The notes below the pieces were generated by a model. The model saw only the letters and a program-made list of their open reading frames with translations. It was not told the DNA's origin and made no database searches. A program made the translations under genes and the position numbers. Positions 1-9,252 of a DNA stretch of 64,000 bases are shown one piece after another. The stretch is from Streptococcus thermophilus (GTDB lineage: Bacteria > Bacillota > Bacilli > Lactobacillales > Streptococcaceae), in the NCBI RefSeq assembly GCF_010120595.1, contig NZ_CP038020.1, forward strand, positions 62,001 through 126,000. Reading direction: 5' to 3'. Each line of letters begins with the position of its first letter. The stretch's first letter is position 1.

Positions 1-840
1 ACGCACAATACGGATTTGCTCCATGAAGTTTTTACCAGAGTTATCATGATTTGTATCAACAAGAATAAATGGATTTTCTAAACCAAATTCACTATATTTA
101 TCCAAAGCCTTAACTAAGTCCTCGTAGTGGTAGTTAACCTCGTTTTGACCATATTCGTTACTAGAACCACGTAAAATAGCATGTGCTAATGGATTACCGT
201 CTGTTTTCACTTCATGGCCATTGTAGATAAACTCTTGCTCATTGTGAGCAGCATAGATAGCATTGAACATGACATTAAGATTTCCAGAAGTTGGATTTTT
301 CAACCCCGTTGGAACATCAAGCCCCGAAGCCACAAAACGATGTTCTTGATCTTCAACTGATCGAGCACCAATAGCATGGTAACTTAACAAATCTTCAAAA
401 TAGATCAGATTTGTCGGATATAGCATCTCATCAGCAAGCGGAAGTCCGGTTTCCCTAATAATGCGAGATTGTAGACGACGCACTGCCTTAATACCTGTTA
501 TAAGATCAGTAGCTCCTTCTGCATCAGGTTGGTGAACAAGTCCTTTATAACCATCACCATTTGTGCGTGGTTTAGCCGTATAAACACGCATAACAATGAA
601 AATCTTATCCTTGACTTCCTCTTGCAACTTAGATAGGCGATGAGCATAGTCAAGTACAGCTTTTTCATTATCTGACGAACATGGTCCAATAACTAAGAGA
701 AGACGATCATCCTCACCTTTAATTATCTTAGCTAAGGCACTATCATTAACCTGTTTTTTCGCCAAGTCATCTCCTGTAAGAGCATGTGCTTTTCTTACTT
801 CTGCTGTATCAATTAATGAACTAATTTTATGAATTCCCAT
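1..840 (-). CDS. aroF: 3-deoxy-7-phosphoheptulonate (DAHP) synthase, first paralogue, partial
   Basis: The gene reads from an ATG at 840 off the left edge, so only about 280 N-terminal residues are visible. The enzyme condenses phosphoenolpyruvate and erythrose-4-phosphate in the first step of the shikimate pathway. The frame is open throughout and carries the class I motifs seen in its neighbour: GPCSSDN, MRVYTAKPRT, KNPTSGN and VDTNHDNSGK. It is a close paralogue of the complete gene at 938-1969 and lies 97 bases downstream of it on the same strand. In streptococci secA is commonly followed by two such synthases, which fits here. Assigning aroF rather than aroG to this copy is by gene order only. 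Confidence 0.9.
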   Translation of the reverse strand, partial: MGIHKISSLIDTAEVRKAHALTGDDLAKKQVNDSALAKIIKGEDDRLLLVIGPCSSDNEKAVLDYAHRLSKLQEEVKDKIFIVMRVYTAKPRTNGDGYKGLVHQPDAEGATDLITGIKAVRRLQSRIIRETGLPLADEMLYPTNLIYFEDLLSYHAIGARSVEDQEHRFVASGLDVPTGLKNPTSGNLNVMFNAIYAAHNEQEFIYNGHEVKTDGNPLAHAILRGSSNEYGQNEVNYHYEDLVKALDKYSEFGLENPFILVDTNHDNSGKNFMEQIRIVR

Positions 841-877
841 TTCCCTATTCTCTACTTCCTATTTTAGATAAAGAGTC

Positions 878-906
878 GAGCCGTTTGGAAGATCCCAAAA
901 CGGCTC
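878..906 (-). terminator. hairpin between the two DAHP synthase genes
   Basis: A 9-bp perfect stem (GAGCCGTTT / AAACGGCTC) around an 11-base loop sits between the two genes. Only a short T-rich stretch follows on the minus strand, so it may be a weak terminator or an attenuating or processing hairpin rather than a full stop. Confidence 0.5.
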
Positions 907-937
907 AATTCTTTACATTCAGACTGTTTTCAAATTA

Positions 938-1969
938 TTATTTTGAAAGTGTTGCGTGAATTTCACGAATCAATTGCTCAGTATTATCCCAACCAAGACA
1001 TGGGTCAGTAATTGATTTTCCATAAACTTCTGGTGTGTCCTGACGACCATCTTCAAGATAAGACTCGATCATAAATCCACGTGCAAACTTATTGATTTTT
1101 TCATTCCAATCACGGTTAATCAAGGTCTGACGTACAATACGTACTTGCTCCAAGTAACGTTTACCAGAATTATCGTGGTTCGTATCAATCACGATAAATG
1201 GATTTTGAAGTCCCATCTTTTCATAGGTGTTAATAGTATCAAGGATATCATCATAGTAGAAATTAGGAATATTCTTCCCGTATTCATTTGTTGATCCACG
1301 AAGGATAGCGTGTGCTAACGGATTTCCAGATGTCTGAACTTCTTCACCGTTAAAGAGGAAGTCTTGTTTGTTTTGTGCAGCATAGATACCATTAAACATA
1401 ATGTTAAGGTTACCTGATGTTGGATTTTTCATTCCAGTTGGTACGTCAATACCCGACGCGACGAAACGGTGTTGTTGATCTTCTACAGAACGAGCACCGA
1501 TGGCAATGTAGGACACAAGGTCATCTACCAAAGGAAGGTTTTCCGGGTAAAGCATTTCGTCAGCAGTTGTGATACCAGTTTCTGTGATAACACGGTAGTG
1601 AAGATTACGTACAGCTTTGATACCATTAATTAGATTCGGTTTTCCTTCAGCATCAGGTTGGTGCACAAGCCCTTTATACCCATCACCGTTTGTACGAGGT
1701 TTAGCAGTATAAACACGCATAACCATAAATACTTTATCTTTCACTTCTTCTTGAAGTTTAGCCAAACGGTGTGCATAATCAAGAACTGCATCCTCATTAT
1801 CAGATGAACATGGACCAATCACCAAAAGTGTACGGTTGTCCTCACCCTTGATGATTGCCTCAAGCTCTTTATCACGAGCTTGCTTCTTGGCAAGGGCTTC
1901 TCCTGTCAATGTAGTTGATTCTTTAACTGCATCAAAATCAATTTTTTCACTTACTGCTTTAAAAACCAT
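938..1969 (-). CDS. aroG: 3-deoxy-7-phosphoheptulonate (DAHP) synthase, second paralogue
   Basis: A 343-residue class I (AroFGH-like) DAHP synthase, full length for the family, making the first dedicated intermediate of aromatic amino acid synthesis from PEP and erythrose-4-phosphate. Visible motifs are LLVIGPCSSDN near residue 50, MRVYTAKPRTNGDGYKG near 85, GARSVEDQQHR and KNPTSGNLN in the middle, and VIDTNHDNSGKRY in the C-terminal third. It starts 6 bases after the end of secA and is followed by its paralogue, so the three are probably cotranscribed. The two copies differ enough to suggest different feedback regulation, but the sequence does not show which effector each senses. Confidence 0.95.
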   Translation of the reverse strand: MVFKAVSEKIDFDAVKESTTLTGEALAKKQARDKELEAIIKGEDNRTLLVIGPCSSDNEDAVLDYAHRLAKLQEEVKDKVFMVMRVYTAKPRTNGDGYKGLVHQPDAEGKPNLINGIKAVRNLHYRVITETGITTADEMLYPENLPLVDDLVSYIAIGARSVEDQQHRFVASGIDVPTGMKNPTSGNLNIMFNGIYAAQNKQDFLFNGEEVQTSGNPLAHAILRGSTNEYGKNIPNFYYDDILDTINTYEKMGLQNPFIVIDTNHDNSGKRYLEQVRIVRQTLINRDWNEKINKFARGFMIESYLEDGRQDTPEVYGKSITDPCLGWDNTEQLIREIHATLSK

Positions 1970-1974
1970 TATAA

Positions 1975-4542
1975 TTACCTATTTCTTTTTATCTTAAACT
2001 GTTTACGACCGTGACAATTTTTGAATTTCTTACCAGAGCCACATGGACAGAAGTCATTACGACCAACCTTGCTAAAGTCAATCTCTTGACCATTAGCATC
2101 TGCTTGATGTGCTTGAATATTGCCTGTTGCTGTTGTTGAAACACGTTCATTAACATGTTCACGAGATTGTTCGTGGATTTGTGCTTTCATCATCGTACGA
2201 GTTACATCATACTCAATAGCACCAATCATATCTTGGAACATCTTGAAACTTTCAGATTGATACTCAACGATTGGGTTGTTTTGCGCATAACCACGCATAC
2301 CAACGGCGTTACGTAATTGATCAAGGGCATCAATGTGGTCTGTCCACTTATTATCAACAACCATCAAAATCAAGACTTTTTGGAATTCGCGAATAGCCTC
2401 CTCTGAACGCAATTTCTTAATTTGACGATCATAAACATTATCTGCTAACTCAGTCAGATAAACCTTGATAGCATCATAATTAACACTACGTTTAGTCACC
2501 TCTCCCACTTCTTTTAGATCTTCAAGCGAGATGGCATCCTCAGGAACCAAGGCCTGACGTGCAAAGTTCAAGATACCTTTAAGAGCTTCTTCTTGATCGT
2601 TACGACTGTGTCCATCAACCATACGGTTAATAGTACGCTTGATCATAGCCTTGATTTCAGGTTCAAGGTCACGTTCTGCTGTAATAACATCATAACGCTC
2701 AGCGTAGATGATTTCACGCTGTTCACGCATAACGTCATCGTACTGAAGGACTTGTTTACGAGTATCGTAGTTATTCCCTTCGACACGTTTTTGAGCTGAT
2801 TCCACTTGACGGGTCAACATACGTGATTTGATAACAATATCTTCGTCATCAGCGTTCAAACGTTCCAAGACATGCTTGATACGGTCAGAACCGAAACGAC
2901 GCATCAATTCGTCTTCAAGTGATAGGTAGAATTGAGACTCCCCTGGATCCCCTTGACGTCCCGAACGACCACGCAACTGGTTGTCGATACGACGACTTTC
3001 ATGACGCTCTGTACCAATGACACAAAGTCCACCAAGCTCCAGAACACCTTCACCAAGTTTGATGTCAGTACCACGACCGGCCATATTGGTCGCAATCGTA
3101 ACAGCACCACGTTGACCTGCATTCATGATAATATGCGCTTCTTTTTCGTGGTTCTTGGCATTAAGCACTTCGTGAGGAATACCTGCGTCAACCAACATCT
3201 TAGAAATCAAGTCAGATGTTTCAACGGCAACCGTACCAATAAGAACTGGTTGCCCCTTCTCATAACGATGCTTAACATCTTGTACCACAGCACGGAATTT
3301 AGCATCCAAAGTTGAGTACAGAAGGTCATCATGGTCAATACGTTGAATTGGACGGTTTGTTGGAATTGGGATGACTCGCATGTTATAGATTTCACGGAAT
3401 TCATCCTCTTCAGTCTTACCAGTACCAGTCATACCTGACAATTTCTTGTACATACGGAACATATTTTGGTAAGTGATTGAGGCAGAAGTCTTGGTTTCCT
3501 CTTGGACTGGTACACCTTCTTTAGCCTCAATGGCTTGGTGGAGCCCATCTGAAAAACGACGACCTTCCATGGTACGACCAGTAAATTGGTCAACAATAAG
3601 GATTTCTTGCTCAGGACTTACCACGTAGTCAATATCACGCAACATAATGTAGTTGGCACGAAGGGCATTGTCAATATAGTGAGTCAAGGCAACATTGTCA
3701 ATATCGTACAAATTTTCCAAGTTGAAGAACTCTTCAGCCTTGTCAATACCTGAGTCATTCAAACCAATTGTTTTTGTTGGAATATCAATCGCATAATCAT
3801 CTTCAGTCAATGTCTTAACAAAAGCATCCGCACGGTGATACAACTGATTAGTTTCTGAACTTACAGGCCCTGATACGATCAATGGTGTACGAGCTTCATC
3901 AATAAGAACCGAGTCAACCTCATCGACCAAGGCAAAGTTCAATGGGCGTTGTACCCTGTTTTCCTTACGAACAACCATGTTATCACGAAGATAGTCGAAA
4001 CCTACCTCTGAGCTGGTTGAGTAAGTGATGTCACAATTATAAGCTTCACGTTTTTCAGCTGGTGATTTAGATGAAAGGTTGATCCCTACTGACAAACCGA
4101 GCCAACTATAAAGCTCACCCATTTCAGTCGCATCACGCTCTGAAAGGTATTCGTTAACGGTGATAACGTGTACACCTTCACCTGAAATAGCATTCAAGTA
4201 GACAGGCATTGTCGCAGTAAGGGTTTTCCCTTCCCCTGTACGCATCTCCGCTACGTCACCATGGTGAAGCACAATACCACCCATAATTTGCACACGATAT
4301 GGGAAAAGTCCAAGGACACGTTTCGCTCCCTCACGAACAACCGCAAATGCCTCCGGCAAGAGCTGATCTAGACTTTCTCCGTTTTGATATCGTTGTTTAA
4401 ATTCTTCTGTTTTTGCCTGAAGTTCTTCATCTGAAAGAGCCGCCATTGCATCAGCATAGCTCTCAACTTTCTTGGCAGTTTTTTCTAGTTTTTTAATTTC
4501 GCCCTTATCATTTTCAATGATTTTGCGTAATATATTTGCCAT
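1975..4542 (-). CDS. secA: preprotein translocase ATPase SecA
   Basis: The 855-residue motor ATPase pushes unfolded preproteins through SecYEG at the membrane. The Walker A motif MRTGEGKT lies near residue 103, the DEAD-like Walker [17 protein letters not shown] near 205, and the helicase signature TNMAGRGTD near 490. The C-terminus carries the zinc-binding tail [16 protein letters not shown] that contacts SecB or ribosomes in other species, followed by a short basic end. Length and motif order match the canonical housekeeping SecA rather than the accessory SecA2 (inference). The ATG has an AAAGGAAAA ribosome binding site just upstream. Confidence 0.98.
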   Translation of the reverse strand: MANILRKIIENDKGEIKKLEKTAKKVESYADAMAALSDEELQAKTEEFKQRYQNGESLDQLLPEAFAVVREGAKRVLGLFPYRVQIMGGIVLHHGDVAEMRTGEGKTLTATMPVYLNAISGEGVHVITVNEYLSERDATEMGELYSWLGLSVGINLSSKSPAEKREAYNCDITYSTSSEVGFDYLRDNMVVRKENRVQRPLNFALVDEVDSVLIDEARTPLIVSGPVSSETNQLYHRADAFVKTLTEDDYAIDIPTKTIGLNDSGIDKAEEFFNLENLYDIDNVALTHYIDNALRANYIMLRDIDYVVSPEQEILIVDQFTGRTMEGRRFSDGLHQAIEAKEGVPVQEETKTSASITYQNMFRMYKKLSGMTGTGKTEEDEFREIYNMRVIPIPTNRPIQRIDHDDLLYSTLDAKFRAVVQDVKHRYEKGQPVLIGTVAVETSDLISKMLVDAGIPHEVLNAKNHEKEAHIIMNAGQRGAVTIATNMAGRGTDIKLGEGVLELGGLCVIGTERHESRRIDNQLRGRSGRQGDPGESQFYLSLEDELMRRFGSDRIKHVLERLNADDEDIVIKSRMLTRQVESAQKRVEGNNYDTRKQVLQYDDVMREQREIIYAERYDVITAERDLEPEIKAMIKRTINRMVDGHSRNDQEEALKGILNFARQALVPEDAISLEDLKEVGEVTKRSVNYDAIKVYLTELADNVYDRQIKKLRSEEAIREFQKVLILMVVDNKWTDHIDALDQLRNAVGMRGYAQNNPIVEYQSESFKMFQDMIGAIEYDVTRTMMKAQIHEQSREHVNERVSTTATGNIQAHQADANGQEIDFSKVGRNDFCPCGSGKKFKNCHGRKQFKIKRNR

Positions 4543-4724
4543 CTTTTTTCCTTTCGACAGTCCTTATCTCCGTATTTTACCACAAATGCCCCTTTTAAAC
4601 AAGAAATCACTCAAGTATTGACAAAGAAAAAAGCCCTAGTTTAAAGGCTTTCACAACAGATTAGCAAATAAACTAAAACTTCTTTATTAGATTCACTGAA
4701 AATATCGACAATAACACTTCAAGG

Positions 4725-5069
4725 CTATCCCTCAATGATTTCTTGATTCTCTAAGAAATCCTCAAAGTCGTGTAAGAGATTTTCAAAGGCCTGTTCAAAG
4801 AAAGCTCTATCACTACTACTATAATCCTTCATAATCATAGGGCTGGCCTCAAAATCCACGTAAAATTCGTATTCCAGGACACCATTTTCCCAGTAAAATT
4901 TGATACTAGGAGAGGCTGTCTTTTCACCACACATACCAGAAATTGCCCGTTGCAAACCATAAATGTGGTCTCCATAGTCTTTCAAACGATAATAAGCTCC
5001 CTCAAAATAATAGGATCATCCAATTTCAACACGCTCAAAAAGAGCTGATAATGCTTGTTCATTACTCAT
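4725..5069 (-). pseudogene. small conserved protein interrupted by a nonsense codon
   Basis: From the ATG at 5069 the frame reads MSNEQALSALFERVEIG and then hits TGA at 5016-5018, after which the same frame stays open for 97 codons to the stop at 4725. A single change from TGG (Trp) to TGA explains this. The downstream part is rich in Phe, Tyr and acidic residues (FYWENGVLEYEFYVDFEAS). The ATG lies 2 bases after manA, so it was probably translationally coupled to it. I do not recognise the family. A restart at the TTG codon at 4985 is possible but has no good ribosome binding site. Confidence 0.65.
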
Positions 5070-5071
5070 AC

Positions 5072-6019
5072 TCAAGCCTCGTTAGGGTGACTGACAATCA
5101 TCTCTAATTGTCCATCAATTTCCCAATCTGTAACATTATTTGGAAGAAGGAAGTGATCACCTTTTTTTAGACAATAAATGCGTGAATCGACAGTCAAAGT
5201 CCCATTACCAGAAAGTACTGAACAGAGCAAATAAGGGGCTGATTGCTTGAAATCAACTAATCCACTGAATTTCCATTTGTATACTGTGAAAAAGGCGTTT
5301 GATGTCAAACAAGTCATCTCTAACTGCATGGTCTTAACAGTTGATGGGACACTATTTTGGGGCTCCCCAAGATTCAGAACATCAAGAGACTGTTGGATGT
5401 GAAGCTCACGTTGATTGCCTTGATCATCTCTACGATCAAAGTCATATACACGATAAGTGGTATCGCTAGATTGTTGTGTTTCTAGGATAAGGATACCTGG
5501 ACCAATAGCATGCATGGTGCCGCTTGGTACAAAGAAAAAGTCACCTTTTTTTACAGGCGTTTTCGACAAAAGCCCATCCCAATCACCCGCTTCAATCAAA
5601 GTTGCCAGCTCTTCCTTGGTTTGAGCCTTGTGGCCATAGATAATTTCAGCGCCCTCTTCGGCGTCAATAATATACCAACACTCCGTCTTTCCTAGTTCAC
5701 CTTCATGCTCCATACCATAGGCATCGTCTGGGTGTACCTGCACTGACAGCCAATCATTAGCATCCAAAATCTTTGTCAACAAAGGAAATACACTCGCCTT
5801 TGGATGTCCAAAAAGTTCTGGTTTGTCTTTGTAAAGTTCTGCTAGATGAAAACCAGAATACTTCCCGTTCTTGACGTAAGATACACCATTAGGATGAGCA
5901 GAGATTGCCCAGTATTCTCCAGTGTGTTCACTAGGAATATCATAACCAAACTCTGTCTTAAGTCGATTACCTCCCCATATTTTTTCATGCATTGGCGAAT
6001 CTAAAAATAAAGGTTCCAT
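5072..6019 (-). CDS. manA: mannose-6-phosphate isomerase, class I
   Basis: A 315-residue cupin-type isomerase interconverting mannose-6-phosphate and fructose-6-phosphate, with a zinc ion in the active site. The metal-binding features are visible: SVQVHPDDAYG near residue 93, the Glu of GKTECWYI near 110, and VPSGTMHAIG near 168. The length matches the short Gram-positive form of ManA. It lies downstream of the fructokinase scrK on the same strand, 65 bases apart, an arrangement that lets both feed hexose into fructose-6-phosphate. Confidence 0.95.
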   Translation of the reverse strand: MEPLFLDSPMHEKIWGGNRLKTEFGYDIPSEHTGEYWAISAHPNGVSYVKNGKYSGFHLAELYKDKPELFGHPKASVFPLLTKILDANDWLSVQVHPDDAYGMEHEGELGKTECWYIIDAEEGAEIIYGHKAQTKEELATLIEAGDWDGLLSKTPVKKGDFFFVPSGTMHAIGPGILILETQQSSDTTYRVYDFDRRDDQGNQRELHIQQSLDVLNLGEPQNSVPSTVKTMQLEMTCLTSNAFFTVYKWKFSGLVDFKQSAPYLLCSVLSGNGTLTVDSRIYCLKKGDHFLLPNNVTDWEIDGQLEMIVSHPNEA

Positions 6020-6084
6020 TACATCCTCCTGTATAGAGCAAAACGCCTTAAGATCATGTCTTAAAGCGATTTTACATATTTGGG

Positions 6085-6978
6085 TTATTTGCGTGAGTAT
6101 TTGTCAGCTACATCTTTGGCAAGTGCAAAGTTACCAAGTGTTGCAGACCCATTACCTGAAACAGCCGGTGTCACAATATACTCAGTCACGTCTGGCACTG
6201 GAAGGTAACCATTCAACAGAGCTGTGAATTTTTCACGGACACGGCGAAGCATGTGTTCTTGTCCCATAACACCACCCCCAAAGACGATCACCTCTGGGCG
6301 GTAGAGCACAGTTGCTTGGACAGCAGCTTGAGCAATGTAGTAAGATTGAACATCCCAAACCTCAGAGTTTTGCTCAATCAATTCACCACGAATACCTGTA
6401 CGGGCTTCAAGCGATGGACCAGCAGCCAAACCTTCCAAACATCCGCGGTGGAATGGACACGTTCCGTTAAATTCATTGGCAACATCATTTGGGTGAAGTG
6501 GTACATAGACGTGACCCACCTCAGTATGACCTAAGCCACCAAGGAATTCTCCATTTTGAATAGCACCAGCACCAATACCAGTTCCGATAGTGTAATAAAC
6601 AAGACTCTTAACACCTTTACGAGCAAGTGTTTCACCATAAGCAGATGAATTCACATCAGTCGTAAAGTAGAACGGAACATTAAATTCCTTAGCGATTAAA
6701 CCAAGAAGGTCTATGTTTGACCAGTGTGGTTTTGGCGTTGAAGTTACAAAACCATATGTTTCTGAATTTGGATCAACATCTATCGGACCAAATGAACCAA
6801 TAGCGATTCCTTCCAACTGATCTTCATAACGTTTGAAAAATTCAACCGTACGATCAATTGTTTCGTAAGGTGTAGTTGTTGGGAATTGAGTTTTTTCAAT
6901 GACTTGGAATTTCTCATCACCAACAGCACAAACAAACTTTGTACCACCAGCTTCCAAGCTTCCGTATAGTTTAGCCAT
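6085..6978 (-). CDS. scrK: fructokinase (ROK family)
   Basis: A 297-residue ROK-family sugar kinase. The N-terminal phosphate-binding loop GSLEAGGTKFVCAVG starts at residue 5. The catalytic region FTTDVNSSAYGE is near 104 and the ROK signature GTGIGAGAIQNG near 133. The zinc-binding cluster GHTEVGHVYV ... CPFHRGCLEGLAAGPS lies at about 150-190. In the sucrose pathway it phosphorylates the fructose released when sucrose-6-phosphate is hydrolysed by ScrB. It sits next to scrA and has its own promoter, so it need not be strictly co-induced with the transporter. Confidence 0.93.
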   Translation of the reverse strand: MAKLYGSLEAGGTKFVCAVGDEKFQVIEKTQFPTTTPYETIDRTVEFFKRYEDQLEGIAIGSFGPIDVDPNSETYGFVTSTPKPHWSNIDLLGLIAKEFNVPFYFTTDVNSSAYGETLARKGVKSLVYYTIGTGIGAGAIQNGEFLGGLGHTEVGHVYVPLHPNDVANEFNGTCPFHRGCLEGLAAGPSLEARTGIRGELIEQNSEVWDVQSYYIAQAAVQATVLYRPEVIVFGGGVMGQEHMLRRVREKFTALLNGYLPVPDVTEYIVTPAVSGNGSATLGNFALAKDVADKYSRK

Positions 6979-7026
6979 ATGTAAAGCTAACTCCTTTTAT
7001 GATTAATAAATAACTATCTTGTCACT

Positions 7027-7055
7027 ATTATAAAGAAAAGCAAGATAAAAGACAA
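7027..7055 (-). promoter_or_regulatory. scrK promoter
   Basis: On the minus strand TTGTCT and TATAAT are separated by exactly 17 bases, 48 bases upstream of the scrK ATG. This is a good sigma-A promoter by sequence alone. Confidence 0.7.
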
Positions 7056-7126
7056 TCTAAATAAAAGCATATTTAAGCTGCTACCAACTTGGCTTCATAT
7101 CACTCTTCTTTATAAAACATTCAACT

Positions 7127-7151
7127 AAAAAAGCCGAAACAGCTTCGACTT
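7127..7151 (-). terminator. terminator downstream of scrA
   Basis: Imperfect stem AGTCGAA / TTCGGCT followed by a run of Ts on the minus strand, directly after the scrA stop. It separates scrA from scrK. Confidence 0.75.
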
Positions 7152-7161
7152 TTCTAGCTTA

Positions 7162-9063
7162 TTATTTAACTGCGATGAAGTCATCACCCTCAGCAACTGA
7201 ACCAGTTGCTACTGATGAAACATCTTCGTAGTCTGCAGTGTTTGTAACGATAACCATAGTTGTATCGTCAAGACCTGCTTCAGTGATAACTGAGCTATCG
7301 AAGGTAGCCAAGACATCACCTTTTTTAACACGTTGATTTGCTTGAACCTTAGCATCAAATCCTTTACCGTCAAGTGAGACAGTATCGATACCGATGTGGA
7401 TAAGCACTTCAGCACCTTTATCAGATTTTAGACCGTAAGCGTGACCTGTTGGGAAGGCAATTTGCACTTCACCATCAAATGGTGCAACAACTCGGTTACC
7501 TGAAGGTTTGATAGCGGAACCTTTACCCATAGCTCCTGAAGAGAAGACTGGGTCATTTACATTTTCCAAAGCTACAACTTCACCTTTAAGTGGTGCAGCA
7601 ATTGTTTCAGCTTGCAATGCAACTGGAGCAGAACCTGCTGAGGCGATATCTTCAGCAACAACTTCTGTTTGAGCTTCAACCTCTTCCTCTTTATATCCAA
7701 AGATCCAAGTAAGAGCGAAACCAAGAGTAAGTGTTACAAGTACCATGATTACATACTTAAGTACTTGACCATTTAGGTAGAGAAGAGTACCAGGAACGAT
7801 TGTTACACCAAATCCTGTACCAGCAAGGTTAAGGATTGATGCCAACCAACCACCAGCAGCACCAGCGATAAGACCCATGATAAATGGTTTACCGAAACGA
7901 AGGTTAACCCCGAAGATAGCTGGTTCAGTGATACCAAGTACTGCTGAAAGACTTGCAGGGAAAGCGAGAGCTTTCAACTTAGAGTCTTTAGTTTTAACAC
8001 CAACAGCAAGTGTTGCACCAGCTTGAGCAGTCATCGCAGCTGTGATGATAGCGTTAAGTGGGTCTTTACCTGTATTAGAAATAAGGTTAGCTTCAAGCAA
8101 GTTGAAAACGTGGTGAACCCCTGTAACGACGATAATTTGGTGAATACCACCTAGAACAAGACCTGCAAGACCAAATGGCAAGGCAAGAATCCACTCTGTA
8201 CCAGCAAGTACGTAGCTCTCAACTGTGTGGAAGACAGGACCAATGATAAAGAGGGCCAAAGCTGACATCACAGCAAAGACAACAAGTGGACGCAAGAGAA
8301 GGTCAAGAACATCTGGAACCCATTTACGAACCCATTGTTCAAACTTAGCACCAATCAAACCTACGAAGAAGGCTGGAAGGACTGAGTTTTGGTAACCAAC
8401 TACTGGAATAAAGTCAAAGAAGTAAATTGGTTTTGCAGCACCTGATACAACATCCCAAGCATTTGGAAGAACATTGTTAACCATCATCAAACCAAGAACC
8501 AAACCAAGAAGTGGTGAACCACCGAAAACGTTAAAGGCTGACCAACAGATCAAGGCTGGGAAGAAGGCAAAGGCTGTATCTGTCAATACAACTGTATAAG
8601 TGTAGAAATCAGTAGCAGCGAAGGCTTTAGATGTTGTACCAAAAAGAGCAAGAACTGTATCATTATTGATGGCTCCACGGATACCCATGAAAAGACCAGA
8701 CGCTACGATAGCTGGAAGCAATGGAACGAAAACGTCACCGAATGAACGGATGGCACGTTGGAACCAGTTCCCTTGTTTAGCAGCTTCTGCTTTTTGTTCG
8801 TCTTTAGATGCTGTTGGAAGACCTTGAGCAACGACTTCGTCGTAAATCTTGTTAACAGTACCTGTACCAAATATCATTTGGTATTGACCTGAGTTAAAGA
8901 AAGCACCTTGAACTTTTTCAATATTCTCAGCTTTTTCTTTATTGATTTTGTTTTCATCTTTAACCATAACACGTAGACGTGTCGCACAGTGAGCAACACT
9001 GTTAACATTTTCACGTCCACCGAGGGCTTCGATGACTTCTTTTGCAATTTGTTTGTAATTCAT
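7162..9063 (-). CDS. scrA: sucrose-specific PTS enzyme IIBCA
   Basis: A membrane permease that imports sucrose and phosphorylates it to sucrose-6-phosphate using the PEP phosphotransferase chain. The order is EIIB (phosphocysteine in AHCATRLRV, about residue 26), then EIIC with about ten hydrophobic segments (residues about 110-470), a flexible linker, and EIIA (active histidine in LIHIGIDTV, near 555). I place the start at the ATG at 9063, which follows AAGGAG; a TTG six bases earlier is also in frame. Its partner scrB is transcribed divergently, and ScrR-type operators lie in the shared intergenic region. Specificity for sucrose is inferred from the neighbours. Confidence 0.95.
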   Translation of the reverse strand: MNYKQIAKEVIEALGGRENVNSVAHCATRLRVMVKDENKINKEKAENIEKVQGAFFNSGQYQMIFGTGTVNKIYDEVVAQGLPTASKDEQKAEAAKQGNWFQRAIRSFGDVFVPLLPAIVASGLFMGIRGAINNDTVLALFGTTSKAFAATDFYTYTVVLTDTAFAFFPALICWSAFNVFGGSPLLGLVLGLMMVNNVLPNAWDVVSGAAKPIYFFDFIPVVGYQNSVLPAFFVGLIGAKFEQWVRKWVPDVLDLLLRPLVVFAVMSALALFIIGPVFHTVESYVLAGTEWILALPFGLAGLVLGGIHQIIVVTGVHHVFNLLEANLISNTGKDPLNAIITAAMTAQAGATLAVGVKTKDSKLKALAFPASLSAVLGITEPAIFGVNLRFGKPFIMGLIAGAAGGWLASILNLAGTGFGVTIVPGTLLYLNGQVLKYVIMVLVTLTLGFALTWIFGYKEEEVEAQTEVVAEDIASAGSAPVALQAETIAAPLKGEVVALENVNDPVFSSGAMGKGSAIKPSGNRVVAPFDGEVQIAFPTGHAYGLKSDKGAEVLIHIGIDTVSLDGKGFDAKVQANQRVKKGDVLATFDSSVITEAGLDDTTMVIVTNTADYEDVSSVATGSVAEGDDFIAVK

Positions 9064-9094
9064 TTGCAAAATTCTCCTTAATAAAATTTGTTTT

Positions 9095-9218
9095 TGAAAA
9101 CGTTTCGCTTTTCTTTACGATATTAATTTTAACATCTTTCTGTTATATGTCAAACGTTTAGCATATTTTTTTTTTTCTTATTATAAATCGTTGATTTTTC
9201 TAGGTAAAACGTTTACTA
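9095..9218. promoter_or_regulatory. ScrR operator cluster in the scrA-scrB intergenic region
   Basis: Three related palindromic cores carrying AAACGTTT occur at about 9096-9108 (GAAAACGTTTCG), 9150-9161 (TCAAACGTTTAG) and 9204-9218 (GTAAAACGTTTACTA). They resemble LacI/GalR-family operators. The second overlaps the scrA -35 box and the third overlaps the scrB -10 box, so binding of ScrR would block both divergent promoters. CcpA could also use these sites, because cre and ScrR motifs look alike. Confidence 0.8.
9126..9153 (-). promoter_or_regulatory. scrA promoter
   Basis: TTGACA (perfect) and TAAAAT, 16 bases apart, on the minus strand, 62 bases upstream of the scrA start and overlapped by the middle operator. 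Confidence 0.8.
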
Positions 9219-9219
9219 T
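9191..9219 (+). promoter_or_regulatory. scrB promoter
   Basis: TTGATT and TACTAT separated by 17 bases, 33 bases before the scrB ATG; the AAAACGTTTAC operator lies across the spacer and -10. A TTAGGAG ribosome binding site precedes the gene. Confidence 0.8.
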
Positions 9220-9252
9220 ATTACTAACAAATAAATTAGGAGATTACTAAAT

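Noticed and set aside
1-1969. The two DAHP synthase genes as a recent duplication
   Set aside because: They differ throughout, and paired paralogues after secA are usual in streptococci.
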